A stretch of 64,000 nucleotides of DNA, from assembly GCA_029212365.1 (NCBI GenBank), contig JARGOC010000004.1, positions 1-64,000 on the forward strand. The letters run 5' to 3'. The notes below the pieces were generated by a model. The model was given only the letters and a program-made list of their open reading frames with translations, was not told where the DNA came from and searched no databases. This DNA comes from Roseovarius sp. (GTDB lineage Bacteria; Pseudomonadota; Alphaproteobacteria; Rhodobacterales; Rhodobacteraceae). Shown here piece after piece: positions 16,919-27,085 of this stretch. The first letter of the stretch is position 1. The number at the start of each line of letters is the position of its first letter. The translations under genes and the position numbers were made by a program.

Positions 16919-19123
16919 ATGACCACCACATCCAATCCCGATATCGTCTATACAAAAGTTGACGAAGCCCCCGAGTTAGCCAGCGCCTCCCTTCTGCCGA
17001 TCATTCAGAAGTTTGCCTCGGCCGCAGGAGTTACAGTTGGCACCAAGGATATTTCACTGGCCGGACGCATCCTGGCCACCTTCCCCGAAAATCTGACCGA
17101 CGCACAGCGCGTGTCCGATGACCTCGCAGAGCTGGGCGCGCTGGTAAAAACCAAAAGCGCGAATGTGGTGAAACTGCCCAACATCTCCGCCTCGGTTCCA
17201 CAGCTGGTCGCAGCCATCGAAGAACTGCAAAGCCAGGGCTATGACATCCCCGATTACCCCGAAGCACCCGCCACTGACGCCGAACACAGCACCCGCAAGC
17301 GCTATGACGCGATCAAAGGCTCGGCAGTGAACCCTGTTCTGCGCGAGGGCAACTCGGACCGGCGCGCCGCTGCTGCGGTAAAGAAATTTGCCCAGGCCAA
17401 TCCACACCGTATGGGTGCCTGGAGTGCTGACAGCAAAACCCGCGTTGCCGCCATGTCAGGTGGTGATTTCTTCTCAAATGAAGCCTCGGCAACCTTGGCG
17501 TCTGAGGCCACGGCAAAGATCGTGCTGGAAACGCCCTCGGGCCAGACGCTGCTTAAGGAATCTGTCTCTTATCCGGCTGGCACTGTGGTTGATGCCACCT
17601 TCATGTCAGCGCGCGCGCTGGATAGCTTTCTTGCCGATGAAATTGCCAAAACCAAAGCCGAAGGCGTGCTGTTTTCACTGCACATGAAAGCCACGATGAT
17701 GAAGGTCTCGGATCCCATCATCTTTGGCCACGCGGTCAAGGCCTGGCTTGCGCCGGTGTTTGACAAATTTGGCGCCAAAATGGCCGATCTGGGCGTCAAT
17801 CCCAACTCTGGTCTTGGCGATCTGCTGGAACGTGTCGCAGATGACGCCGACATCATGGCCGCAATTGAGGCCATCACCAAAGAGCGCCCGCCGATGTATA
17901 TGGTGAATTCCGACAAGGGCATCACCAACCTGCATGTGCCATCGGATGTGATCATCGACGCCTCAATGCCCGCACTGATCCGTGCCGGCGGCAAGGGCTG
18001 GGGCCCATCCGGAGAAGAAGCCGACACTGTCTGCGTCATTCCCGATAACTCCTACGCCCCCGTCTATGACGAAGCGATCAAGTTCTTCAAAGCCAACGGC
18101 GCATTGAACCCGGCCACCGCCGGTACCGTGCAAAACATCGGCCTAATGGCGCAAAAAGCCGAAGAATACGGCTCGCACCCAACCACGTTTGAAATGCCCG
18201 AGGCCGGCACCGTGAAAATGGTGCTGCAAGACGGCACAGTGCTGCACGAACACGCCGTTGAAAAAGGCGATATCTGGCGCTCGGCTTCGGCCCGTAAGGC
18301 CCCGATTGAAGATTGGGTCAACCTGGCCATTGAGCGCCAGAAAACCACCGGTTTCCGCTCTATCTTCTGGCTGGATGCCAACCGCGCCCACGACGCGCAG
18401 CTGATCAGCTATGTGATGCCAATCCTTGAGGCCAAAGGCGTTGCCGACAAGTTTGAGATCATGGCCCCGGCCCAAGCCACCCGTGTGTCGTTGGAAACCA
18501 TCACCAAGGGCGAAAACACCATTGCCATCACGGGCAACGTTCTGCGCGACTATCTGACCGATCTGTTTCCCATTCTGGAACTGGCCACCTCGGCCAAGAT
18601 GCTGTCGATCGTCAAACTGATGCAGGGCGGCGGATTGTTTGAAACCGGTGCCGGGGGATCTGCCCCCAAACATGTGCAACAACTGGTGGAAGAAAACCAC
18701 CTGCGCTGGGATTCACTGGGCGAATTCTGCGCATTGGGCGAAAGTTTCATGTTCCTTGCCGAAGCCAAAGGCAACGCCCGTGCCAAGGTGCTGGGGGAAA
18801 CTGTTGAAGTGGCCACGCAAGACGTTTTGGACAATGGCCGCTCTCCCAGCCGCAAAGTTGGCGAGCCCGACAACCGTGACAGCCATTATTGGTTCGCGCG
18901 CTACTGGGCCGAGGCGTTGGCCGCACAAACGACAGATCCCTCATTGGCAGAAGAGTTTGCACCGGTCGCCAAAGCCTTGGCCGAGAATGAAGCCAAGATC
19001 ACCAGCGAGTTGGCGGCCCCACAAGGTAAACCGGCAGATATCGGCGGCTACTACCATGGGGACATGGCCAAGTTGACGGCTGTTATGCGGCCAAGCGCCA
19101 CGCTGAACGGCATCATTGATTGA
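16919..19123 (+). CDS. icd: monomeric NADP-dependent isocitrate dehydrogenase
   Basis: At 734 residues this matches the monomeric (type II) enzyme, about twice the size of the dimeric Icd. It oxidises isocitrate to 2-oxoglutarate in the TCA cycle and yields NADPH. Segments such as [20 protein letters not shown] residues, [26 protein letters not shown] and [12 protein letters not shown] are characteristic. I start at ATG 16919, preceded by GAGAAGGA; an earlier in-frame start at 16826 lacks a site. A terminator follows. Confidence 0.96.
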   Translation: MTTTSNPDIVYTKVDEAPELASASLLPIIQKFASAAGVTVGTKDISLAGRILATFPENLTDAQRVSDDLAELGALVKTKSANVVKLPNISASVPQLVAAIEELQSQGYDIPDYPEAPATDAEHSTRKRYDAIKGSAVNPVLREGNSDRRAAAAVKKFAQANPHRMGAWSADSKTRVAAMSGGDFFSNEASATLASEATAKIVLETPSGQTLLKESVSYPAGTVVDATFMSARALDSFLADEIAKTKAEGVLFSLHMKATMMKVSDPIIFGHAVKAWLAPVFDKFGAKMADLGVNPNSGLGDLLERVADDADIMAAIEAITKERPPMYMVNSDKGITNLHVPSDVIIDASMPALIRAGGKGWGPSGEEADTVCVIPDNSYAPVYDEAIKFFKANGALNPATAGTVQNIGLMAQKAEEYGSHPTTFEMPEAGTVKMVLQDGTVLHEHAVEKGDIWRSASARKAPIEDWVNLAIERQKTTGFRSIFWLDANRAHDAQLISYVMPILEAKGVADKFEIMAPAQATRVSLETITKGENTIAITGNVLRDYLTDLFPILELATSAKMLSIVKLMQGGGLFETGAGGSAPKHVQQLVEENHLRWDSLGEFCALGESFMFLAEAKGNARAKVLGETVEVATQDVLDNGRSPSRKVGEPDNRDSHYWFARYWAEALAAQTTDPSLAEEFAPVAKALAENEAKITSELAAPQGKPADIGGYYHGDMAKLTAVMRPSATLNGIID

Positions 19124-19142
19124 TACCAGCCGCTGCAAATTA

Positions 19143-19179
19143 AAGGCCGCCTTGGTTTGAAACCGGGGCGGCCTTGTGC
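19143..19179 (+). terminator. terminator after icd
   Basis: AAGGCCGCC at 19143-19151 pairs with GGCGGCCTT at 19167-19175. The T-tract is short, so termination may be only partial. Confidence 0.65.
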
Positions 19180-19303
19180 TGTTTGCCAACCGACAAACTG
19201 AAGCCCCGGCCCGAGGGCCAATCACAACACTGATCTTGGCGATTGACCTATCTGCACGCTTAAGCCGATATTAGGGCAAAGCACGCAAGTAATCGGGGGA
19301 CCA

Positions 19304-19639
19304 ATGGGCAAAGCTTATCTATTTTTGATCATCGCTGTGTTGTTCGAAGGCTTGGGCACCACATCACTGCAAGCCTCACAGCAATTCACCCGGTTGGTGC
19401 CTTCTGTTGGCGTGCTTATTGGCTTTGGCATGTCATTTTATTGCCTGATGATCGTATTGCAATACCTGCCGCTGGGCGTAACCTATGCCCTTTGGTCCGG
19501 GTTTGGCATTTGCCTGACCGCATTGTTGGGATGGCTGATGTTCCGCCAAGCCGTGGATGTGCCGGCAATGATTGGCATGGCACTGATCATTGCGGGGATT
19601 GTAGTGATCAATCTGTATTCCAAAACCGCGGCGCATTAA
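19304..19639 (+). CDS. small multidrug resistance (SMR) family transporter
   Basis: The 111-residue protein has four membrane segments. Glu15 in AVLFEGLGTTSL is the family's essential proton/substrate-coupling acidic residue. LGVTYALWSGFGICLTALLG is the second signature. It exports cationic drugs or guanidinium-type compounds by proton antiport; the substrate is not determinable here. Confidence 0.9.
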   Translation: MGKAYLFLIIAVLFEGLGTTSLQASQQFTRLVPSVGVLIGFGMSFYCLMIVLQYLPLGVTYALWSGFGICLTALLGWLMFRQAVDVPAMIGMALIIAGIVVINLYSKTAAH

Positions 19640-19694
19640 ATCGCAGGCCAGCGGACTGACTACCGCCCAAATTAGCAAGCTATGCTTGGCGGGC

Positions 19695-19901
19695 TTACGA
19701 GCCTCGGTTGTGGGTTTGGGCATACATCTGCGCGATCAACTTGCTCGCGGTTTTTTCAAACAGGCATGGGATGATGGCATGGATCAGCGCCGCCAATGCC
19801 GCTGCAAACAAACGCAGGCTGAATTTACCGGCAAAGGCCATATGCTCAAAATAGCTTTCATCCACGCTTTCGGGATGGTCGATGAAAATGCGGCGTATCA
19901 T
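19695..19901 (-). CDS. DUF6356-like small membrane protein
   Basis: The 68-residue protein begins with FIDHPESVDESYFEHMAFAG, a pattern I associate with the alphaproteobacterial DUF6356 family (HPxSVxExYxEH). One membrane segment follows (about 30-52). A GGAG-type ribosome binding site precedes the ATG on the minus strand. The function of the family is unknown. It is convergent with the SMR gene. Confidence 0.7.
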   Translation of the reverse strand: MIRRIFIDHPESVDESYFEHMAFAGKFSLRLFAAALAALIHAIIPCLFEKTASKLIAQMYAQTHNRGS

Positions 19902-20010
19902 GGTTTTTCGGCTCCAGTGAGTGGTGGCGGGATCAAGTTACCTGCTTCCACCTGAAATTATGTCCCAATAAATCAGTTGAATCCCCTATTCACGTGATAA
20001 TATCCCATGT

Positions 20011-20481
20011 ATGTCGGGTATCATGGTGAATTTAGACGATATTGATCGGCGCATCCTAACCGAATTGCAACGCGACGCGGCCCTGTCTGTGGACGCATTG
20101 GGCGAAAAGGTCGGCCTGTCACGCAATGCATGTTGGCGGCGCGTCAAGGCTTTGGAGTCCGCCGGGGTGATCACTGCGCGTGTGGCGCTGCTGGACGCCA
20201 AAAAGCTTGGATTGGGCTTGATGGTGTATTTGCAAGTTCGCGCTGCGGCCCATGATGCCAACTGGCTGGAAAAGTTTGCCCGCGCCACAACAGCAATCCC
20301 GGAAATTCAAGGGGTGTACCGAATGACCGGTGATCTGGATTACCTGATCCGGGCACGTGTGGCAGATATGGACGATTATGACCGGCTGTATCAAACGCTG
20401 ATTGCGCGCGTGCCAATGGGCGATGTCTCTGCCAGCTTTGTGATGGAAGAAATCAAGGAAACGACTGCCTTGGCCTTATAA
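20011..20481 (+). CDS. Lrp/AsnC-family transcriptional regulator
   Basis: The 156-residue protein has an N-terminal HTH beginning LDDIDRRILTELQRDAAL and a C-terminal ligand-binding RAM domain (about 70-150), the normal layout for leucine-responsive regulators. The start could be 20011 or the in-frame ATG at 20023; neither has a strong site. Its last six bases overlap hflX on the opposite strand. The amino acid sensed is unknown. Confidence 0.88.
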   Translation: MSGIMVNLDDIDRRILTELQRDAALSVDALGEKVGLSRNACWRRVKALESAGVITARVALLDAKKLGLGLMVYLQVRAAAHDANWLEKFARATTAIPEIQGVYRMTGDLDYLIRARVADMDDYDRLYQTLIARVPMGDVSASFVMEEIKETTALAL

Positions 20482-21750
20482 GCCTTCGAACTGGGCTTTT
20501 TGCATGGCCGTCCAGCGCAGGCTCAGCACATAGCCGTCGTCATTTTGCACCTCTGCCTCAACCAGCCCCTTGTCATACAGCCAGGCGCGCTGACGCCCCT
20601 CAGAAAAGCTGAGCGTCAGCTCTTCCTCCTGCGTTGTGCCTTGCAAGGTTTTGGTGATCGCTTCGGTCAGCGCCTCCAGCCCTGCCCCTGTAACCGACGA
20701 GATGGCGAACACATTATCGTGTCGAGCCGCGCGGGTTTGCACGGCACTCAGATCATCAGGGGCAAGCCGGTCAATCTTGTTCCAAACCTCAATCTGCGGG
20801 GTGCTTTCCAACACGCCAAGGCTTTCCATGATCTGCGCCACATCGCGTGATTGCTCCTCGCTTTCGGGGTGCGAGATATCGCGGACATGGCAGATCAGAT
20901 CCGCCTCAAGCACCTCCTCCAGCGTGGCGCGAAAGGCGGCAACCAGTTCGGTCGGCAGATCCGAAATAAAGCCTACTGTGTCACTCAGGATGATCTCAGC
21001 CCCGCCACCGGGAAGTTCTATCTTGCGCATGGTCGGGTCCAGCGTGGCAAAAAGCATATCCTTGGCCATCACCTCAGCCCCGGTCAGCCGGTTGAACAAC
21101 GTGGATTTGCCAGCATTGGTATAGCCCACCAATGCGACGATCGGAAACGGCACTTTGGCACGCGCCGCGCGATGTAGGGTGCGGGTTTTGATCACCTTGG
21201 CCAATTGGCGGCGCAGGCGCACCAGTTGGTCGTCAATGGCACGGCGATCCGCCTCAATCTGGGTCTCGCCGGGTCCGCCGACAAATCCCAGCCCGCCACG
21301 CTGGCGCTCAAGGTGGGTCCATGCTCGTACCAGACGGGTGCGTTGATAACTCAATGCCGCCATTTCAACCTGTAACACCCCCTCGCGGGTGGCGGCGCGG
21401 TCGCTGAAAATCTCAAGGATCAGCCCGGTGCGATCAAGCAGCTTCAGCCCCCAGGCCTTTTCCAGATTGCGCTGTTGCACGGGGCTGACAGGGCCGTCAA
21501 CCAACACCAGATCAATGTCCTCGGCCTCAAACTGAAGTCGCAGCTCCTCAAGCTTGCCCTTGCCAAACAGCGTGCCCGGATGCGGGGTTTTCAGGCGCAC
21601 CACGGCGCTGCCTACCACCTCAAGTTCGGGCATGGCGTGGGCCAATGACACAGCTTCCTCGAGCGCCAGTTCGGGCGCGCGGGAACGATCCTTGGACGGA
21701 ATGTCAGGATGCAGCACCCAGGCACGGGTGACTGCTGGTTCGTCCCCCAT
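20476..21750 (-). CDS. hflX: GTPase HflX
   Basis: The 424-residue ribosome-associated GTPase splits stalled or heat-damaged 70S ribosomes. The HflX domain comes first (PGTLFGKGKLEEL, GFVGGPGETQIEADRR). The G domain follows, with G1 GYTNAGKST at 209-217, G3 DTVGF and G4 NKID. It starts within the hfq stop (TGATG), the common hfq-hflX operon. Confidence 0.95.
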   Translation of the reverse strand: MGDEPAVTRAWVLHPDIPSKDRSRAPELALEEAVSLAHAMPELEVVGSAVVRLKTPHPGTLFGKGKLEELRLQFEAEDIDLVLVDGPVSPVQQRNLEKAWGLKLLDRTGLILEIFSDRAATREGVLQVEMAALSYQRTRLVRAWTHLERQRGGLGFVGGPGETQIEADRRAIDDQLVRLRRQLAKVIKTRTLHRAARAKVPFPIVALVGYTNAGKSTLFNRLTGAEVMAKDMLFATLDPTMRKIELPGGGAEIILSDTVGFISDLPTELVAAFRATLEEVLEADLICHVRDISHPESEEQSRDVAQIMESLGVLESTPQIEVWNKIDRLAPDDLSAVQTRAARHDNVFAISSVTGAGLEALTEAITKTLQGTTQEEELTLSFSEGRQRAWLYDKGLVEAEVQNDDGYVLSLRWTAMQKAQFEGL

Positions 21751-21989
21751 CAGGAGGCGTCTTCTCCGTCATACAAATTCACCGGCTGCGACGGCATAAT
21801 CGTCGAAACCGCGTGTTTGTAGACCAGCTGCGATTGTCCATCACGGCGCAGCAGAATGCAAAAATTGTCAAACCAGGTGATCACGCCTTGCAGCTTCACC
21901 CCATTTATCAGAAATACCGTGACCGGAATTTTTGTTTTTCTCACCTGATTCAGGAATGCATCCTGCAGGTTTTGTCGGTCCGTTGCCAT
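21750..21989 (-). CDS. hfq: RNA chaperone Hfq
   Basis: The 79-residue protein starts [20 protein letters not shown], with the Sm1 motif including [19 protein letters not shown] and the Sm2 YKHAVSTI motif (the E. coli form has YKHAIST). It forms a hexameric ring that pairs small RNAs with mRNAs. The short acidic tail is typical of alphaproteobacteria. I use ATG 21989; upstream in-frame codons would add non-conserved residues. It is co-transcribed with hflX. Confidence 0.96.
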   Translation of the reverse strand: MATDRQNLQDAFLNQVRKTKIPVTVFLINGVKLQGVITWFDNFCILLRRDGQSQLVYKHAVSTIMPSQPVNLYDGEDAS

Positions 21990-22132
21990 TGTTCTAAAAG
22001 CCTTTATTCTTGCGCGCACCGCGCACCGGTGCGTTCTCCCTTTGGGTGATTATGAAGGGCGCGCGCATGAGTTTCCAGTCTAAAAATCACGTTGCTTCAA
22101 ACAGGTGAGGTTTTTGCCAAGATTGCACTGGA

Positions 22133-23656
22133 TTAGTCACGCCAGATCATCGGGTTCAAAAGCGCGATAATCGCCAGTGTTTCCATCCGCCCCAGCACCA
22201 TTGCGCCGCACAGCACCATCTTGGCAGGTGCTGGCAACTCCAGCAATGCAATGGGGGCATCGGCTGCGACACTGGCCAGTGGCCCGGTTGTGGAAAGTGA
22301 TGCAATTGACAGGATTATGGCGCTTTCAAAATCTTGCCCCAACGCTGCGAGCGTTACAGTGATCAGCGCCAAAGACATCGCAAAAAGCATGAAGAAAATC
22401 CAGGCAATAAACGCGCCTTGGCGGCGGATCCGCCGGTTGCCGGCTGACGCGCGCCCTACAGAATGCGGATGCACCAGACGCTCCATCTCGCGGCGCCCGT
22501 TGAGATAAAGCGCATAGACCCGCAACAGTTTCACCCCACCCGCCGTGGTGGCGACACCGCCACCGATCAACGACAACCCCAGCAGGATCAACCCCGGTGT
22601 GCCCAATCCCGACCAGCTGCGGGCGGCAAGCCAATCCGAGCTTTCAAATCCGGTGGTGCTGAGGAAGGACAACACCGTAAAAGCTCCCCCCCACAAAGCG
22701 CGCAAAGCCAAGCCCAGGTTTTCAACTTCGTCCACGTCATAGGCCGCCAACCAGTGACGAAGGAACAACAAAAGCGGCACCGACACGACAAGGATCATGC
22801 CCAGCCGGAACTCTGGGTCGAGATGTAACCCGGAGCGTCCACTGGTGATCGTATCTGAAGAAAAAGTCAGCCGTGACAGCGCAAACAACAGGAACAAAAA
22901 CATCACCGCTTCGCCACCAAAGCCCGAAGCGCCGTTTTGCACGCCCCCCACCGAGGATATGCCACTGGTGGCCATGATCGACATAGAATGGATCAGCGCG
23001 ACCAGTGATCTGTCCCCATTCAACATCAACAAGAACCACAGAGCGCCCGTCAAAGCGACATAGATTGGGGCCAGTTGAAAAGTGACCTGCTGGAGGCGCT
23101 TGGCCGAGTCGGCCCGCTCAAACCGATCCAGCTGAGTTCCACCCTGCCCCGGTTCTGCACTGGCCGTGACCTCAAACCCACCCAGGTTCAGCCGGGCCAA
23201 AACCGCGCTGGCTGACACCCAGATCAGCAAGCCGCCCATCCAGCCCACCAAGCCACGCCACAGGTGCAGGCTGTCGACCAACCGGCCGGGGTTATGATCA
23301 AACAGCGGCAACCCCGTTGTGGTGATGGCCGAGACCATCTCGACATAGGCATTCAAAAAACTGGTGGTTTCCAAAGCTTCATAAAACGGCACCGCCAAAA
23401 ACAAAGGCAGCAATGTATACGCCAAAAGTAACGATAATAGATTGGCCAAATCACTGTTGTCTGATCGCTCTCGCGCCGACACTGCCAATCCGATGACCAA
23501 AACAAAGGTTACGCCCAACATCGCGGAATAAAAGAACGCGCGCGCAACCGAATGATCATTGCGCGTCAGCGCATCAATCGCCGGCAAAAGCATCACCAGC
23601 GCCGATATACCTGTCAAAATCAGGATCAACGGGAATGTCAGTAACTTGCCCGACAT
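22133..23656 (-). CDS. trkH: Trk/Ktr potassium uptake permease TrkH
   Basis: The 507-residue membrane protein has four pore repeats, seen at TTTGLPLF, MATSGISSVGG, LSTTGFESSDW and LSTTGPLAS. Each contains the filter glycine expected for TrkH. Its ATG is two bases after the trkA stop, so the channel and its regulatory subunit are made together. It drives potassium entry at the inner membrane. Confidence 0.94.
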   Translation of the reverse strand: MSGKLLTFPLILILTGISALVMLLPAIDALTRNDHSVARAFFYSAMLGVTFVLVIGLAVSARERSDNSDLANLLSLLLAYTLLPLFLAVPFYEALETTSFLNAYVEMVSAITTTGLPLFDHNPGRLVDSLHLWRGLVGWMGGLLIWVSASAVLARLNLGGFEVTASAEPGQGGTQLDRFERADSAKRLQQVTFQLAPIYVALTGALWFLLMLNGDRSLVALIHSMSIMATSGISSVGGVQNGASGFGGEAVMFLFLLFALSRLTFSSDTITSGRSGLHLDPEFRLGMILVVSVPLLLFLRHWLAAYDVDEVENLGLALRALWGGAFTVLSFLSTTGFESSDWLAARSWSGLGTPGLILLGLSLIGGGVATTAGGVKLLRVYALYLNGRREMERLVHPHSVGRASAGNRRIRRQGAFIAWIFFMLFAMSLALITVTLAALGQDFESAIILSIASLSTTGPLASVAADAPIALLELPAPAKMVLCGAMVLGRMETLAIIALLNPMIWRD

Positions 23657-23658
23657 GA

Positions 23659-25035
23659 TCAAAAGAAATCAATCGAGACCTGAAGCAGCTGCTCGACCTG
23701 CGCCACGTCATGGGCCATGGCAAAGAGCACCACCACATCACCGGCCTCAATACGCAACCCGCCTGTGGGTTTGTGGATAACATCGCCCTTTTTGATAGCG
23801 CCCACCAGCACGCCCTCAGGGAAATCAATATCGCGGATGGCCGAGCCCGCAATCGAGGAAGTCGACATCACTTCGGCCTCGATCACCTCGGCTTCGCTGT
23901 CGCCGATGGAATAGACACCGCGCACCCGCCCGTGGCGGATGTGGCGCAAGATAGAGCTGACTGTGGTCGCGCGGGGGTTGATGTAGGCATCAATGCCCAA
24001 GGGCTCCAACAGGGGTTGCAACGTGGGATCGTTGATCAGGCTGATGGCCATCGGGCAGCCCAAGGCCTTGGCGCGAACAGCGGCCAAAATATTGGTTTTA
24101 TCGTCATCCGTGACAACCAGCACCGCATCTGCCCGGCTGACCCCAGCCTCTTGAAGCAGCGAGACATCCAATCCATCGCCATGCAGTACGATCGTGCGTT
24201 CCAGCGTGTCAGCCGCAAACTCGGCCACCGACCGAGACTTCTCGATCACCTTTGAGCGGATGCCGCCCCGGCGGTCTTCCAGCGATTTGGCCACCGCAAG
24301 GCCAATATTGCCGCCGCCAACGATGACGATCCGTTCTTGTTTGGATTCAGATTTGCCAAACACTTCCAAAGTGCGCGGTATATCCTCAACCGGGGCAAAG
24401 AGATACGCCTCATCGCCCACAAACAACTGATCACCGGACTCTGGCGCAAACAATCGCCCCTCGCGGCGCACGGCCAAGACCACCACACGCAAGGTTGAAA
24501 ACAGATCACTCAACTGGCGCAATGGGGTGTTCACCACCGGGCAGTCATCGTCCAGACGCAGACCCATCAACTGCGCCTTGCCGTCAAAGAATTGCTCGGT
24601 GTCAAAGGCAGCTGGCGCGGCCAGCCGCTGCAATGCGGCCTCTGCCACTTCACGTTCGGGGCTGATCACCACGTCGATTGGCATGTGATCACGTCGGTAC
24701 AAATCAGAATAAATCGCATCCAGATAGGATTGGCTGCGCAGCCGTGCGATCTTGCGACTGATGGCAAAGACCGAATGCGCCACCTGACAGGTGACCATGT
24801 TGACCTCATCCGAGTGCGTCGCCGCGATGATCATATCCGCATCGCGCGCGCCCGCCCGATCCAGCACATCCGGATAGCTGGCAAAGCCTGCCAGCCCCTG
24901 GACATCCAATGTATCGGTAGCGCGGCGCACAAGATCGGGGTTGCTATCCACGACAGTGACGTCGTTCTTTTCACCCGACAGATGGCGCGCGATTTGCCAC
25001 CCGACCTGACCTGCACCGCAGATGATGACCTTCAT
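23659..25035 (-). CDS. trkA: Trk system regulatory NAD-binding protein TrkA
   Basis: The 458-residue protein has two RCK modules. The first nucleotide-binding fold starts KVIICGAGQVGWQIARHL; the second has IVIVGGGNIGLAVA near residue 236. TrkA_C domains follow each. It gates TrkH in response to nucleotides. Next to ntrX and hfq, this is a conserved alphaproteobacterial gene order. Confidence 0.95.
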   Translation of the reverse strand: MKVIICGAGQVGWQIARHLSGEKNDVTVVDSNPDLVRRATDTLDVQGLAGFASYPDVLDRAGARDADMIIAATHSDEVNMVTCQVAHSVFAISRKIARLRSQSYLDAIYSDLYRRDHMPIDVVISPEREVAEAALQRLAAPAAFDTEQFFDGKAQLMGLRLDDDCPVVNTPLRQLSDLFSTLRVVVLAVRREGRLFAPESGDQLFVGDEAYLFAPVEDIPRTLEVFGKSESKQERIVIVGGGNIGLAVAKSLEDRRGGIRSKVIEKSRSVAEFAADTLERTIVLHGDGLDVSLLQEAGVSRADAVLVVTDDDKTNILAAVRAKALGCPMAISLINDPTLQPLLEPLGIDAYINPRATTVSSILRHIRHGRVRGVYSIGDSEAEVIEAEVMSTSSIAGSAIRDIDFPEGVLVGAIKKGDVIHKPTGGLRIEAGDVVVLFAMAHDVAQVEQLLQVSIDFF

Positions 25036-25140
25036 AGGGCTTGCCTCATCCCGTTTGAGGGTTTTGAATGACAGAAGGGTCGCGTCTGGTCAATCGGTTT
25101 GTCTCAGGTGCGGTGCCCCAGTGATTTAAGGTGAATTGAT

Positions 25141-25611
25141 ATGCGTAAACTTATTCTGCCTCTTGTTTACTCAACCCTATTGATGGGTTGCACCCCTCTT
25201 AGCCTGTTTTACAAGGAAGGTGCGCCGGTGCAGCGGATGAACTCGGACCTGACTGATTGCAAACTGCGCGCCCTGCGCGATGTGCCTGTGGACCATGACA
25301 CACGGTTTATACCGGGCCAGGAATCCCCCAGGGTGATTTGTGATGCAGCCGGGGTCTGTCAGACAATCTGGGTACAGATTACGCCCGACACGATTGAAAC
25401 CTATGACGCGAATGAGGATCTGCGCGAAGACTATGTCGGGGCGTGCATGGCCAAATCAGGCTACGCCCCTGTCCGCCTGCCAGCATGTCAGAATGCGGTG
25501 ATGAAAGCCACGCCCCTAAAGGCCACAAAGGTGTTGCCGCCGTTGTCAGCAAATTCCTGTGCTATACGCCTAAAAACCGGACAATATCAAATCGTTACAC
25601 CACCTTCTTGA
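25141..25611 (+). CDS. putative lipoprotein, unknown
   Basis: The 156-residue protein starts with a lipoprotein signal (residues 1-16) and has the lipobox LLMGC with Cys17. The mature part has six further cysteines spread along it, suggesting disulfides in the periplasm. I recognise no family. It stands alone on the plus strand between the minus-strand trkA and ntrX genes, splitting an otherwise conserved cluster. Confidence 0.72.
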   Translation: MRKLILPLVYSTLLMGCTPLSLFYKEGAPVQRMNSDLTDCKLRALRDVPVDHDTRFIPGQESPRVICDAAGVCQTIWVQITPDTIETYDANEDLREDYVGACMAKSGYAPVRLPACQNAVMKATPLKATKVLPPLSANSCAIRLKTGQYQIVTPPS

Positions 25612-25662
25612 TGTTGGTTATCGCATCAACATTCAGCTGACCCCGCGCCGGGTGAGGCAAAC

Positions 25663-27078
25663 TTAATCCGCCTCTTCTGTCTCCAGGTCCAAATGCGCGC
25701 CGCGCCCGCCGGCTTTGGATCCGGTCACAACGCCCAGCGATTTCAGCTTTCGGTGCAGGGCCGAGCGCTCCATGCCGACAAACTCGGCTGTGCGGCTGAC
25801 ATTACCGCCAAAACGGTTGATCTGGGTCAGCAGATACTCGCGTTCAAACGCTTCACGCGCCTCACGCAGGGGCATGGTGGCCACAGCCCCCGACAGCACA
25901 ACGCGGCCCTCATCGGCGCTGGCAGGCGCAGATTCTCCGGGCAATTCGCCGGTCTGGATCGGCCCGGTGCCATCTCCCAGGATCAACACCCGTTCAATCA
26001 CATTGCGCAGCTGACGCACATTGCCTGGCCATGTCATGGTTTGCAGCAATGCATTGGCTTCCTCGCTCAGAAGTCGCAACGGCAGCCCCTGAGTTTTGTT
26101 GAACATCTCTATGAAATGATTGGCCAAAAGCGGGATGTCTTCGCGCCGCTCCTCCAGCGATGGCACTGGCACAGGCACGACGTTCAAACGGTGATACAGC
26201 TCTCTCCGAAAGCGTTCAGCGGCGATCTCGGCTTCCAGATCACGGTTGGTCGAAGAAATAACCCGCAGATCCACGCGCACCTTTTCAGCCCCGCCAACAC
26301 GCAGGAATGTTTGATCAACCAACACCCGCAGAATTTTGGACTGGGTGCCAAGGGGCATATCTGCCACCTCATCAAAGTAGATCACGCCACCATTGGCCTC
26401 GTCCAGCAGGCCCGGTTCAATCCCACGTTCGCCGTTTTCACGGCCAAACAGAACCTCTTCCATCCGCTCAGGCTCGATTGACGCACAGCCAACCACAACA
26501 AATGGCCCCGAGGCCCGGTTGGAATTGGCGTGAATATACCGCGCGGCCAGTTCCTTGCCCGCCCCGGCAGGCCCCGACAACATAACGCGACCATTGGATT
26601 TGGTGACTTTCTCCAGCTGCCCAATGAGGGTGCGTAATGCCGTCGACTCGCCCAGCATTTCGGCGGGCTCCACATCACGCTGCTTCAGTGCGATGTTTTC
26701 ACGGCGAAGGTGTGCAGCTTCCATGCCACGCCGTATGACGACCAGTAACTGATCAATATTAAACGGTTTTTCGATGAAATCGTAAGCGCCCTGCTTGATG
26801 GCCGCCACTGCAATTTCAATATTCCCGTGGCCGGAAATAATAACCACCGGGACTTCGGGGTAATCACGTTTGACTGTTTTGAGGATGTCGATCCCGTCCA
26901 TCTGGCTATCCTTGAGCCAAATATCCAGGATAAGAAGCGCCGGGCGCTCTTTGGCGATGGCAGCCATGCAATCATCTGAGTTGCCGGCCCGGCGGGTGCC
27001 ATACCCTTCATCTTCCAGAATATCCGCGATCAACTCGCGGATATCGCGTTCATCGTCGACAATCAGAATATCGCCCAT
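25663..27078 (-). CDS. ntrX: nitrogen response regulator NtrX
   Basis: The 471-residue NtrC-family protein has a receiver domain (about 1-120, phosphoacceptor Asp in LLILDIWLKD), an AAA+ domain (about 140-380) and a Fis-type HTH (VSRTAEFVGMERSALHRKLK). The P-loop is GPAGAGKE, not the usual GxxGxGKE. The segment after LFGRENGERGIEPG lacks the GAFTGA sigma-54 contact loop. It pairs with ntrY, seven bases upstream. The AAA+ domain may work without sigma-54. Confidence 0.93.
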   Translation of the reverse strand: MGDILIVDDERDIRELIADILEDEGYGTRRAGNSDDCMAAIAKERPALLILDIWLKDSQMDGIDILKTVKRDYPEVPVVIISGHGNIEIAVAAIKQGAYDFIEKPFNIDQLLVVIRRGMEAAHLRRENIALKQRDVEPAEMLGESTALRTLIGQLEKVTKSNGRVMLSGPAGAGKELAARYIHANSNRASGPFVVVGCASIEPERMEEVLFGRENGERGIEPGLLDEANGGVIYFDEVADMPLGTQSKILRVLVDQTFLRVGGAEKVRVDLRVISSTNRDLEAEIAAERFRRELYHRLNVVPVPVPSLEERREDIPLLANHFIEMFNKTQGLPLRLLSEEANALLQTMTWPGNVRQLRNVIERVLILGDGTGPIQTGELPGESAPASADEGRVVLSGAVATMPLREAREAFEREYLLTQINRFGGNVSRTAEFVGMERSALHRKLKSLGVVTGSKAGGRGAHLDLETEEAD

Positions 27079-27085
27079 CTTGACC